Part shown: in pieces, positions 25,622-34,252 of the stretch
Numbering within the stretch: the first letter of the stretch is position 1
Layout of the letters: every line of letters begins with the position of its first letter
Assembly (NCBI GenBank): GCA_937967325.1
Contig: CALBSQ010000412.1
Span: 1-64,000 of the forward strand
DNA from: an uncultured Chloroflexota bacterium
GTDB taxonomy: Bacteria > Chloroflexota > UBA4733
Reading direction: 5' to 3'
Length of the DNA: 64,000 nucleotides
The notes under the pieces: generated by a model
Told to the model about the DNA's origin: nothing
Databases searched by the model: none
The model's input: the letters and a program-made list of their open reading frames with translations, nothing else
Position numbers and translations under genes: made by a program

Positions 25622-26848
25622 ATGGCGGCTGACGCTGTGTCCTTTGCTCGCGCGCCCGACGTGCGAGGCTCCGACCTGTGCCAAGCTATTGGTGGCATGG
25701 ACGCCTGCCGCGAGCTCGCGACAGCATTCTACGCCCGGGTTGACCGGGACCCGGTCCTGCGTCCGATGTTTCCCCCTACCTTCAAATGCCCAATCGACAA
25801 TCTCGCCGCGTTTCTTGTCCAGTTCTTGGGAGGCCCATGTGAGTACGCGCAACGTCGTTGGTCATTGAGCTTGCGCGAGGCGCACCTGCGTTTCACGATC
25901 GGGCAGAGGGAGCGAGATGCCTGGCTCAAGAGCATGCTGGCCGCTCTGGATGACCTGCACACCCAGGAGCCAATCCGCCGCGCCTTGCGTTGGTATTTTG
26001 AGCAATCTTCGGCCTTCCTAATCAACGACCCGAATGGATCGACAGGGGAGGCCAATCCGTCCTCCGGAGATGACCATGGAGAACGGCGCGCCCGGTCGGA
26101 AGGCCATATCCACCAGGAAATCGCCCAGCGATGGCGCGTTGTACGTGCCATGGAGGAAGTCGTCGCCGCCGTTCGGAAGGGCGATGTCGAGCACGTGTTG
26201 GCGCTGACCGACGGGTCCCTCGTCCAGACATGCTTCCGGTGGGATAACGCGGCATTCCTGAATCTGCTCGCGATCATGAGTGGCAGCGGACACGCCGCGC
26301 TGGTCGAGTATGTGCGCCAGCAGCTTGTCGGTAACCCCGAACTGGTACGGCAACGCTACACCTACGGCCGCACCCTCTTGCACGAAGTGGCGGCCGGGGG
26401 ATGCCCGCCCATTGTGGAGCTAATTCTGCAACTCGGCGCCAACCCCAACGCTGCCGACCGCTTTGGGCATGTGCCGCTCTATGAGGTCGGCAACGCTTCC
26501 GTTACGGAAAGCGGCGGCAAGGTAGTTCACGCGCTCATTCGGGCAGGAGCGAACGTGGATGCCCAGGACCAGGTGAAACGCTGCACGCCGCTGCACATGG
26601 CGGCGCGACGAGGGAACGTGGGGGTCGCCGAAGCTTTGCTGGATTGCGGCGCGAATCTGGAGATACGCGATAGTCAAGGCGACACCCCGCTTCGTCGCGC
26701 GGTCAATTGCGGCAAGACGGAAGTTGTTGCCCTCCTGCTTGCCAGAGGCGCCGACATCCACTCTCAGGGAAATCGAGGGTTGACTCCCGCGCAGGTTGTG
26801 CGAAGTGCGACCATGAAGGAGCTCTTGCGAGCACATAGCGAACGTTAG
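25622..26848 (+). CDS. Truncated globin fused to ankyrin repeats
   Basis: 408 residues. Residues 22-135 form a group II-type truncated haemoglobin: ATAFYARVDRDPVLRPMF with Tyr 37 at the usual B10 place, and SLREAHLRFTIG with His 88 as the proximal haem ligand. A linker of about 60 charged residues follows. From about 245 onward there are at least four ankyrin repeats (RTLLHEVAAGG, VPLYEVGNA, TPLHMAARRGNVGVAEALLDCGAN, DTPLRRAVNCGKTEVVALLLARGAD). GGGAGG precedes the ATG, and TATACT at 25568-25573 is a good -10 candidate. The fusion suggests a gas or redox sensor that acts through protein binding. That role is inferred. Confidence 0.88.
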   Translation: MAADAVSFARAPDVRGSDLCQAIGGMDACRELATAFYARVDRDPVLRPMFPPTFKCPIDNLAAFLVQFLGGPCEYAQRRWSLSLREAHLRFTIGQRERDAWLKSMLAALDDLHTQEPIRRALRWYFEQSSAFLINDPNGSTGEANPSSGDDHGERRARSEGHIHQEIAQRWRVVRAMEEVVAAVRKGDVEHVLALTDGSLVQTCFRWDNAAFLNLLAIMSGSGHAALVEYVRQQLVGNPELVRQRYTYGRTLLHEVAAGGCPPIVELILQLGANPNAADRFGHVPLYEVGNASVTESGGKVVHALIRAGANVDAQDQVKRCTPLHMAARRGNVGVAEALLDCGANLEIRDSQGDTPLRRAVNCGKTEVVALLLARGADIHSQGNRGLTPAQVVRSATMKELLRAHSER

Positions 26849-27000
26849 GCCGCGGGGATCTCCATTCCTCGCTACAGATCGAGTTGGCCGTGCGGCGCCC
26901 ACCGCCCGCGCACACAAGGGAGCGCGCTTTCTCCGTAGGGTACGATGGTCAGATGGCCAGAGCCGGCCGCGCACCGGGACTATCGGCAGGGAGCGCTTGC

Positions 27001-28428
27001 ATGACGGACTGGCCGCCACGTCAGACCAAGATCGTCGCCACGTTGGGACCGGCCTCAGACGGCGAGTCGGTGCTGGGCGCCATGCTGGACGCGGGTGTCG
27101 ACGTGGTCCGGATCAACATGTCGCACGGGACGCAGGCCGAGCACGCCGCACGGGTGCAGCGCGTGCGCACCCTCGCCGAGCGCAGCGGGCGCCCGGTGGC
27201 CGTGCTGCTCGACTTGCAAGGTCCCAAAATACGGACAGGGCCGCTGGTGGGCAGCCTCCCGGTCATGCTCCACACCGGCCGAACGTTGACGATCACGACG
27301 GAGGCGATCCTCGGCACGGCGGAGCGCGTCGCCACCACTTTTCCCGCGCTCCCAGCCGATGCCCGGCCGGGCGACCGCCTCCTCCTCGACGACGGCGCCA
27401 TCGAGCTGCGCGTGTACTCGACCACTGTCACGGACGTCACTTGCGAGGTGATGCGTGGAGGGTTGCTGGGGGAGCACAAGGGAATCAACCTCCCCGGCGT
27501 GGTCGTGAGCGCACCAGCCCTCACGGCGAAGGACGAACAGGACCTGCAGTTTGGGCTTGATCTCGACGTCGACTACGTCGCGCTCTCCTTCGTCCGGCGC
27601 CCAGACGACGCGCTGGAGGTCCGCCGGCTCATCCGCGCCGCCGGCAAGACAATTCCAGTCATCGCCAAGCTGGAGAAGCCGGAAGCGATCGCCCATCTCG
27701 ACGCCATCGTGGCGGCGTTCGATGGCGTGCTGGTGGCGCGGGGTGACCTGGGCGTGGAGATGCCGCTGGAGCGCGTGCCCATGTTGCAGAAGCAGATCAT
27801 TCGTCGCGCTCAGCACTTCGGCAAGGTGGTGATCACGGCCACGCAGATGCTGGAGTCGATGACTGCCAGCCCCACCCCGACGCGCGCGGAGGTATCGGAC
27901 GTGGCCAACGCCATCTGCGACGGCACGGACGCCGTCATGCTCAGCGCGGAGACGGCCATCGGGCGCTATCCGGTCGAGGCGGTGGCGATGATGAGCCGGA
28001 TCGCGCGCCAGGTCGAGGCCGAGCTCCCCCGGCAGCATCTCCCGACCCTCCATGCGCTGTCCGGCGTGCAGGCCGTGACTCGCGCCGCCTGCACGCTCGC
28101 CGAGGAGATCGGCGCACGCGCCCTGCTCGTCTTCACTCGCTCCGGATCGACGGCGCATCTCCTGTCGCGCTGGCGTCCATCGGTACCGGCCTATGCCTAC
28201 ACCAGCGAATCGAGCACCTTCCGCCGCCTCGCGCTCTGGCACGGTATCCAGCCGGCGCTCCTCGCCCATACCGAGAAACCCGACGCGATGCTCACCGCCG
28301 CGACCGAAGACTTGCTGGCGCGGCGAGTTGTGCAGCATGGCGACCACGTGGTCGTGATCGGGTCGGGCCCGCTGTTTGCCGAGCAGCGGACCAGCTACGT
28401 CGCCCTGCACACGGTCGGCGGAGCGTAG
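27001..28428 (+). CDS. pyk: Pyruvate kinase
   Basis: 475 residues, the usual length. It starts RQTKIVATLGPASD, the standard substrate-binding N-terminus, then VVRINMSHGTQ, the lid-domain borders, VIAKLEKPEAI, GVLVARGDLGVEMPLERV with the Mg-binding acids, and ITATQMLESM. The C-terminal domain has FTRSGSTAHLLSRWRP. It converts phosphoenolpyruvate and ADP to pyruvate and ATP in the cytoplasm. ATG 27001 is chosen because it sits directly before the conserved N-terminus; the open frame continues to 26884 without similarity. Confidence 0.97.
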   Translation: MTDWPPRQTKIVATLGPASDGESVLGAMLDAGVDVVRINMSHGTQAEHAARVQRVRTLAERSGRPVAVLLDLQGPKIRTGPLVGSLPVMLHTGRTLTITTEAILGTAERVATTFPALPADARPGDRLLLDDGAIELRVYSTTVTDVTCEVMRGGLLGEHKGINLPGVVVSAPALTAKDEQDLQFGLDLDVDYVALSFVRRPDDALEVRRLIRAAGKTIPVIAKLEKPEAIAHLDAIVAAFDGVLVARGDLGVEMPLERVPMLQKQIIRRAQHFGKVVITATQMLESMTASPTPTRAEVSDVANAICDGTDAVMLSAETAIGRYPVEAVAMMSRIARQVEAELPRQHLPTLHALSGVQAVTRAACTLAEEIGARALLVFTRSGSTAHLLSRWRPSVPAYAYTSESSTFRRLALWHGIQPALLAHTEKPDAMLTAATEDLLARRVVQHGDHVVVIGSGPLFAEQRTSYVALHTVGGA

Positions 28429-28646
28429 CCGCCGCGGCGCATTGACGGCGTGCGGCGCCTACGGTCCGGGATCGTGGCGTCGAGCGACGACCAGGCGGTG
28501 ACGCCGAGGTGAGGTCTTGCATGCCCTCGGCCACGACGGTCATCACCGCGTCTCGGTGCGGTACGCGGGTGTCCGCCCAGGTGGTGTCCCGCTGATGGTA
28601 TGCTCGCGGCGTCGTCGGGAAGCCGGATGCTCGAAGGACGCTGTCG

Positions 28647-29328
28647 GTGTCGACGCGGGTGCTCGTCACGTCTCGTGGGATCGTGGACCATCCCGACGAC
28701 GCGGCCATCGACGAGCTCCTCGACCGGCTCCGGAAGAACGGCGACACGGATGGCGACGACAAGCCGCCCAGATACGCCTATCTCGTCATGGACCAGATCG
28801 TCGATGGCACGTTCGCGGTGCTCGACACCATCGATACCAAGGTCGACGGACTCATGGACGCGATTATCCAGGGGCATGCCCAGGGCAAGCTCACCGAGAT
28901 CACCAAGTTCAGCCATCAGGTCAGCGAGCTGCGCCGGGTGCTCGGCGCCCAGCAGGACCTCTTCCAGCGGCTCGTCAGCCCACGTCGTCTTCGCGGGCAA
29001 TGAGGAGGTGTCCCACTACTACCGCGACGTGTACGACCACGTCATCCGCCAGTACGACATGGTCGACTCGCTCCGCGACCTCCTGAGCGGCGCGATGGAC
29101 GTGTACCTCTCGACGGAGTCGAATCGGCTCAACGCGACGGTCAAGACCCTGACGGTCATCGCCAGCGTATTCCTGCCCCTCACCTTCCTAACCGGCTTTT
29201 TCGGCATGAACTTCGAAGTGCTGGTGAAATCGATCACCGCGCCGCTCGCCCTCATCGTCGGCGTCGGGCTGATGGTGCTGACGGTCATCGTTCAGCTCGC
29301 GCTGTTCCGGCGCCGCCACTGGATCTGA
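28647..29328 (+). pseudogene. corA: CorA-type magnesium transporter, frameshifted and N-terminally truncated
   Basis: The first part (28647 to about 28976) encodes VMDQIVDGTFAVLDTIDTKVDGLMDAI and a long helix ending DLFQRLVS. The continuation in another frame (about 28990-29328) reads FAGNEEVSHYYRDVYDHVIRQYDMVDSL, then the first membrane helix with the signature GFFGMNF and the second helix ending RRRHWI. The two frames abut at about 28976-28990, implying a single inserted base. The cytoplasmic alpha/beta domain, about 80-100 residues in a normal CorA, is missing upstream. With both defects the gene is probably inactive, although the frameshift could be a sequencing error. Confidence 0.75.
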
Positions 29329-29379
29329 CCGGTCGGACCTCATCGCGGTCTCACCAACCGGCGTTAGCCTGAGGTCACG

Positions 29380-30114
29380 ATGGATAGCTTGGCGAGTACC
29401 GACATCTGGGTAGGGCTCGTCACGCTCACCGTGCTGGAGATCGTGCTCGGCATCGACAATGTCGTCTTCATCTCCATCCTGGTGGATAGGCCGCCGGTAC
29501 GGCAGCAGGAGCTGGCTCGACGGCTGGGGCTGGGACTGGCCATGCTCACGCGCATCGCGCTGCTCTTCGCCATAACTTGGATCGCCCGTCTCACGACGCC
29601 GCTGTTCACCGTGCTCGGCCAGGGAATCTCCGGGCGCGACCTCATCTTGCTTGCCGGCGGCTTGTTCCTTATCGGCAAGAGCACCCACGAGATCCACCAA
29701 CAGCTTGAAGGGGGCGGCCGGCACGCGTCCGCCAAAGTGCGCGCGTCGCTGGCCGGCGTGATCGTGCAGATCCTGTTGCTGGATGTCGTCTTCTCGCTCG
29801 ACTCGGTGATCACGGCGGTAGGGCTCGCCAATCAACTGGCAGTCATGGTGGCGGCGGTGGTCATCGCGGTCGGCGTGATGCTGTTCGCGGCCGGCCCGAT
29901 CAGTGGCCTCGTCAACCGCCATCCCACGGTGAAGATGTTGGCGCTGAGCTTCCTCTTGCTCATCGGTATGTCGCTCGTGGCCGAGGGCTTCGAGCAGCAC
30001 ATTCCCAAGGGGTATCTGTACTTCGCCATGGGCTTTGCAGTCCTGGTCGAGCTGCTGAACCAGCGAGCCCGACGGCGCCGTTCGGCGGAGGTGTCGCCGA
30101 AACCCGCTGCATGA
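29380..30114 (+). CDS. TerC-family integral membrane protein
   Basis: 244 residues with about seven membrane helices. LTVLEIVLGIDNVVFIS and LLDVVFSLDSVITAVGL are the two family motifs, each with an Asp inside a helix that probably binds a metal. TerC/YkoY proteins export manganese or support metallation of secreted proteins. It is immediately downstream of the broken corA and overlaps the M20 gene by four bases (ATGA), so the neighbourhood is metal-ion related. Strong family assignment; substrate unproven. Confidence 0.92.
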   Translation: MDSLASTDIWVGLVTLTVLEIVLGIDNVVFISILVDRPPVRQQELARRLGLGLAMLTRIALLFAITWIARLTTPLFTVLGQGISGRDLILLAGGLFLIGKSTHEIHQQLEGGGRHASAKVRASLAGVIVQILLLDVVFSLDSVITAVGLANQLAVMVAAVVIAVGVMLFAAGPISGLVNRHPTVKMLALSFLLLIGMSLVAEGFEQHIPKGYLYFAMGFAVLVELLNQRARRRRSAEVSPKPAA

Positions 30115-31310
30115 GCTGGCGTAGCGGACCCCTGCTCCGATGGCAGGGAACGCAGGGGCCATCCACCGAGCCATCCATCGCCGCGGAGCGGCTGCGTGCC
30201 GCCGGTTATGAAGTGACCACGGGAGTCGGAAAGACCGGCGTGGTGGGGCTGCTGCGCAACGGCGACGGTCCGGTGGTCATGCTGCGCGCCGACATGGACG
30301 CCCTACCCGTCCGGGAGGCCACCGGCCTGCCCTACGCCAGCACGGCCACGGCCGCCGACCGCGAGGGGAAGACCGTGCCGGTGATGCACGCCTGCGGCCA
30401 TGACATGCACGTGGCCTGGCTGGTGGGCGCGACCACCCTGCTCGCGCAGGCCCGCGATGCCTGGCGGGGCACGCTGATGGCGGTCTTCCAACCGGGGGAG
30501 GAGACGGCCCAAGGCGCCCAGGCCATGATCGACGACGGACTCTTCCACCGCTTCCCCAAACCCGACGTGGTACTTGGCCAGCACGTCATGAGCTCGCCGG
30601 CCGGCGCCCTCGGCACGCGCGCGGGGGTCATCACCTCGGCCGCCGACAGCCTGCAGATCCGCTTATTCGGCCGCGGCGCCCATGGCTCGATGCCCGAGGC
30701 CAGCATCGATCCCGTGGTGATGGCCGCCGCGACGGTGCTGCGACTCCAAACCATCGTCTCTCGTGAGGTCGCGGCGACCGAGGCCGCGGTGCTCACCATC
30801 GGCTCGCTGCAAGCGGGCACGAAGGAGAACGTTATCCCGGACGAGGCGATCATCAAGCTGAACGTGCGCACCTTCGACGAGGGCGTCCGCCAGCGCGTCA
30901 TGGCGGCGATCGAGCGGATTGTCAATGCCGAAGCGGCAGCCTCCGGCGCCCCGAAGCCGCCGGAGATCACGCCGATAGACCGTTATTCCCTGGTGATGAA
31001 TGACCCAGAAGCGACCAAGCGAGTCGTTGGAGCGTTCCGCCAGCACTTTCCTGCCGACCGAGTCCAGGAAACCAGGCCGACATCGGCGAGCGAGGACTTC
31101 GGGTGTTTCGGAGCCGAGTGGTACGTCCCCTCGGTATTCTGGTTCGTCGGCGGCAGCGATCCCGACGTGTACGCGAAGGCCAAAGCGGCTGGCCGGATCG
31201 GCGAGATCCCGACCAACCACAACCCGCGCTTCGCGCCGGTGATCCATCCGACCCTGGAGACCGGCGTGCAGACGCTGGTCGTCGCCGCGCAGGCCTGGCT
31301 GTCGTCCTAA
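30111..31310 (+). CDS. M20-family amidohydrolase/peptidase, atypical N-terminus
   Basis: 399 residues. Metal ligands are visible in VMLRADMDALPVRE, MHACGHDMHVAWL and FQPGEETAQGA, and the late NTNHNPRF-type His region is present (EIPTNHNPRFAPVIHP). These define the M20D group (amidohydrolase of N-acyl amino acids or indole-acetyl conjugates). The usual N-terminal helix with LHxxPELSxxE is replaced by unrelated residues before SIAAERLRAAGYEV. The start at 30111 overlaps TerC by ATGA. The missing helix may reflect a rearranged 5' end, although the catalytic core is complete. Confidence 0.85.
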   Translation: MSWRSGPLLRWQGTQGPSTEPSIAAERLRAAGYEVTTGVGKTGVVGLLRNGDGPVVMLRADMDALPVREATGLPYASTATAADREGKTVPVMHACGHDMHVAWLVGATTLLAQARDAWRGTLMAVFQPGEETAQGAQAMIDDGLFHRFPKPDVVLGQHVMSSPAGALGTRAGVITSAADSLQIRLFGRGAHGSMPEASIDPVVMAAATVLRLQTIVSREVAATEAAVLTIGSLQAGTKENVIPDEAIIKLNVRTFDEGVRQRVMAAIERIVNAEAAASGAPKPPEITPIDRYSLVMNDPEATKRVVGAFRQHFPADRVQETRPTSASEDFGCFGAEWYVPSVFWFVGGSDPDVYAKAKAAGRIGEIPTNHNPRFAPVIHPTLETGVQTLVVAAQAWLSS

Positions 31311-31315
31311 GCCGT

Positions 31316-31993
31316 ATGTTCGGGAACGAGCAGACCTTGGTGAATGCGCTCCTGGTCGCGCTCGACCTGAGCGGTACCTTCGTCTTCGCGCTCAGCGGAG
31401 CGATGGCCGGCGTCAAGCACCGGCTGGATCTCTTCGGAGTGCTCGTGCTGTCCTTCGCGGCGGCCAACTCCGGCGGGATTATCCGCGACGTGCTGATCGG
31501 GGCGGTCCCGCCGGCCGCCATCAGCGACTGGCGCTATATCGCGGTCTCCTTCCTTGCCGGTCTGATGACGTTCTATTGGTATCCGCGCGTCAACCGGCTG
31601 CGCAGTCCGGTCCTGGTGTTCGACGCCGCCGGCCTGGGGCTGTTCGCGGTCTCCGGCGCGCTGAAGGCGCTCGCCTTTCAGCTCAGCCCGGTCGCGGCGG
31701 TGCTGCTCGGCGTGCTAACGGGCATTGGCGGCGGCATGGCGCGCGACGTGCTGGTGACGGAAGTCCCCACGGTGTTACGCGCCGAGCTGTACGCGGTCGC
31801 CGCCCTGGCCGGCGCGGCCGTGGTGGTGATCGGTACCTTGCTGCAGCTGCCATCCGTCGCGGTGACGCCGGCCGGCGCGGCCCTCTGCTTCGGGCTCCGC
31901 TTCATGGCGATCCATCGCGGCTGGCAGCTTCCCGTCGCTTCCCCGCCCGAGCAATCTGCCGAGGGGACACCCTCAGGTCGATCGGACGGATAA
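31316..31993 (+). CDS. TRIC/UPF0126-family cation channel
   Basis: 225 residues with seven membrane helices made of two repeats. SGTFVFALSGAMAGVKHRLDLFG and SFAAANSGGIIRDVLIG in the first half correspond to LGLFAVSGALKALAF and LTGIGGGMARDVLVTEVP in the second. This is the prokaryotic trimeric intracellular cation channel family (YadS-like), with GGxxRD motifs at the pore. The gene starts five bases after the M20 stop. A partial copy of its second half occurs at 48288-48515. Confidence 0.92.
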   Translation: MFGNEQTLVNALLVALDLSGTFVFALSGAMAGVKHRLDLFGVLVLSFAAANSGGIIRDVLIGAVPPAAISDWRYIAVSFLAGLMTFYWYPRVNRLRSPVLVFDAAGLGLFAVSGALKALAFQLSPVAAVLLGVLTGIGGGMARDVLVTEVPTVLRAELYAVAALAGAAVVVIGTLLQLPSVAVTPAGAALCFGLRFMAIHRGWQLPVASPPEQSAEGTPSGRSDG

Positions 31994-32120
31994 GCGCGGA
32001 GGGAGGCACTAACCTGAATGCCGCCGATCTGGCAGGGCAAACGCTCGAGTCCGCGCCCTGAAGGTGGCCGCCAGCCTCGCCGCCTGGTTGCTCGGTCGTG
32101 ATGATGGCAGCGTGCCGCCG

Positions 32121-32813
32121 CTACTCGACGCGAGCCGTTGCCGGGGTAGGCTGCTCGCCGAGGAACTCGATCCAGGCCTTCTTGGCGCAGGGGTAGTGCT
32201 TCGCAGCTTCGACCAGGTCCATGAAGGCGACGATGTTGCGCTGGAACCAGTCGGCCAGCTGCGGGTTGGCGATCCCCCCGGCCGCGTCGAAGGCCTGGTG
32301 CGCCTGGGCAAGGGAGAACATGTCCGGGAACACCCGCGCGCCAAGGTGTTCCAGCGGTATGCGTAGCGCCCACAGGCCTCGGTTGCCGCCTGCCATCGAT
32401 GGCGAGGCCGAGAGCAGCAGACCATGGCGTTCGTTGAATGGCTGCGGCCGGAACCGGGAAACCCAGTCGATCGCGTTCTTGAGTAACCCCGGCATCGAGA
32501 AGTTGTACTCGGGGGAGGCGATCACGAAGGCGTCGTTGGACTCTAGACGGCGGCGGAACTCGTTCGCACCGGGTGGCAATCCTTCGCTCTCCTGCTCGTC
32601 CTGGTCGTACGAGGGCGCATCGAACTCCCGCATCGAGGCCATGTCCACCCTTCCCCCCTGCAGCTCAATCGTGCGGGCAGCGAGGTCCGCGAGCCGCGCG
32701 TTGAGCGACCCGGCTCGGAGGGAGACGGCAAACACCAGGAACCGGATATCCCGTCGTGCGGGTCGCGCAGTCCGATCGTCGATGGTACTCGTGACGGTTG
32801 CGCGGTCTACCAT
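32121..32813 (-). CDS. NADPH-dependent FMN reductase-like flavoprotein
   Basis: 230 residues. VFAVSLRAGSLNARLADLA is the phosphate-binding loop for FMN, and VIASPEYNFSMPGLLKNAIDWVSR carries the PEYN motif of the SsuE/ArsH-like family. The first about 22 residues are variable. AAGGAGG lies just upstream of the ATG. It probably reduces flavin or quinones with NADPH in the cytoplasm. It is convergent with the TRIC gene. Confidence 0.9.
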   Translation of the reverse strand: MVDRATVTSTIDDRTARPARRDIRFLVFAVSLRAGSLNARLADLAARTIELQGGRVDMASMREFDAPSYDQDEQESEGLPPGANEFRRRLESNDAFVIASPEYNFSMPGLLKNAIDWVSRFRPQPFNERHGLLLSASPSMAGGNRGLWALRIPLEHLGARVFPDMFSLAQAHQAFDAAGGIANPQLADWFQRNIVAFMDLVEAAKHYPCAKKAWIEFLGEQPTPATARVE

Positions 32814-33133
32814 GAGATCCTCCTTACTGTTTCGGCTTCTGCCGCTGGGTCGCTCCCGTCCAGGGGATAACGCCGGTGATCTCCGAGTTCTCCCCGCCTC
32901 CAGTGAAGGAGGTGCGTCACCGCCGCGGGTGTACCAAGCAAGAGGCGCGAAGCCGATGCGCCCGCTCCTGAACCGGTGGATGCTACCGACTGGGATCTGT
33001 ACCCGCGGTCCCCGGCATTATAGCTGCCAATGATGAACAAGGCGGCCTGCCCGCGCCGCCATCCCCGCCGCTGTACTCGCTCCTGACAACCGGGCAGCAC
33101 AATACGCTGGGGGCGCCCCCTCGTGTTATCGTG
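32814..33133. other. Intergenic region with no recognised gene
   Basis: About 320 bases between the FMN reductase start and the stop of the TIM-barrel gene. Reading frames here have no recognisable product. The only structure noted is GGGGGCGCCCCC near 33109-33120, which might be part of a terminator for the sugar locus. Confidence 0.4.
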
Positions 33134-34192
33134 TCACTGAGGAGTGTCGGCGGCCGCCTGTACGTGCGATGCTGACGCTTGTGAGGCGCCGGCCAGTCCG
33201 TGCGTCTGCAGCACGTCGCGCAGGTGTTGGACTGTTGCCCGCAGCCGGGCCGTCGCCTGCTGCTCCCACGGGATGGCTTCGTACTCGGTCGGTCCGACCA
33301 GCTCTCCCCGCCCTACCCTGGCCTCGCACACGCGAGCCAGTCGCACGACCGCTGCCAGGTCGCTCGCCGTCAGGTCGGGATGCAGCGCCAGCCAGGCCGG
33401 GTCGTAGATACGCATGCCGAACAGCCCTTTGTGGTCTTCGATCGACAGGTGGAGGTCGGGTGCGTGCTGGCCCAGGATGGGCAGCAGGACGTCCCACGGG
33501 ATCACGCCCTCGCCACATGGCCGTGTCTGGCGCAGCAGGCCGTCGTCCACGAAGTACACGATGGCATCTTTGGTGTGCGTTTGATGGACGTAGGGCGCCG
33601 CTCGCCGCGCTGCTGCCACCGGTTCTTCTCCCCGGCACAGCACGTTCGCGGTATCGAGACAAATCCCGACGACGTCCGGTCCCACCGCCTCCGCGAGCCG
33701 GACGAGCTCGAAGGTGGTGGTATCACCGTGCGTCTCCAGGTTCAAGCGGCAGCCAAGGTCCCGCAGGAGCGGCGCGAGGGATGCCAGAAATGCGCGCGTG
33801 GCCTGAAGCTGCTCGGTCCAGGCCAGGCTCCCATCGAAGCGGTCGGCCTCGCTTCCCAGTGCGCTCCGCAGCTCGGTGCAGCCGATGGCCTGACTGGCGC
33901 GAATCTGCCGCTCCAGCCCCCGGCGATAGTCGCCGTCGCCGAGCTGGACGATGGCCGTGCTCGTCGCAAAGTGCTTCGGGTTGACCAGGCCCACGCCCAG
34001 CTCGAGGTAGAGGCCGAGCTCGTCGGCGCGCGAGCGCACGTCCCGAAGCTCGCCCAGGTCGAGCGTGGGACTGAGGACCAATGGCGAGGCAAAGAAGGCG
34101 CCGTCCAGCCCATAGTCATGCACAAAATCCAGCGTCTGCAGCACGGTGCGCCTGGGGCCAGGTAGGGCAAAGCCGTCCAAGCCAATCTTCAC
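33134..34192 (-). CDS. Sugar phosphate isomerase/epimerase-like TIM barrel
   Basis: 352 residues. MKIGLDGFALPGPRR begins a xylose-isomerase-like (AP endonuclease 2) barrel. Metal-ligand motifs include LNLETHGDTTTFE, GICLDTANVL, HQTHTKD and LSIEDHKGLFG. The GTG start follows AGGAGGAGACG. It is the last gene of a minus-strand sugar locus with two Gfo/Idh/MocA dehydrogenases and a second barrel protein. Such sets usually epimerise or dehydrate ketosugars and inositol-like polyols. Substrate not determined. Confidence 0.87.
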   Translation of the reverse strand: MKIGLDGFALPGPRRTVLQTLDFVHDYGLDGAFFASPLVLSPTLDLGELRDVRSRADELGLYLELGVGLVNPKHFATSTAIVQLGDGDYRRGLERQIRASQAIGCTELRSALGSEADRFDGSLAWTEQLQATRAFLASLAPLLRDLGCRLNLETHGDTTTFELVRLAEAVGPDVVGICLDTANVLCRGEEPVAAARRAAPYVHQTHTKDAIVYFVDDGLLRQTRPCGEGVIPWDVLLPILGQHAPDLHLSIEDHKGLFGMRIYDPAWLALHPDLTASDLAAVVRLARVCEARVGRGELVGPTEYEAIPWEQQATARLRATVQHLRDVLQTHGLAGASQASASHVQAAADTPQ

Positions 34193-34252
34193 CGTCTCCT
34201 CCTGTTGTTGCCGTCCACCCGTCCATGCCTAGGCATCATCCCGCCGTGCGCA

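Noticed and set aside
27055..28410. Open minus-strand frame opposite pyruvate kinase
   Set aside because: Shadow of a highly conserved gene; His/Arg-rich composition with no motif.
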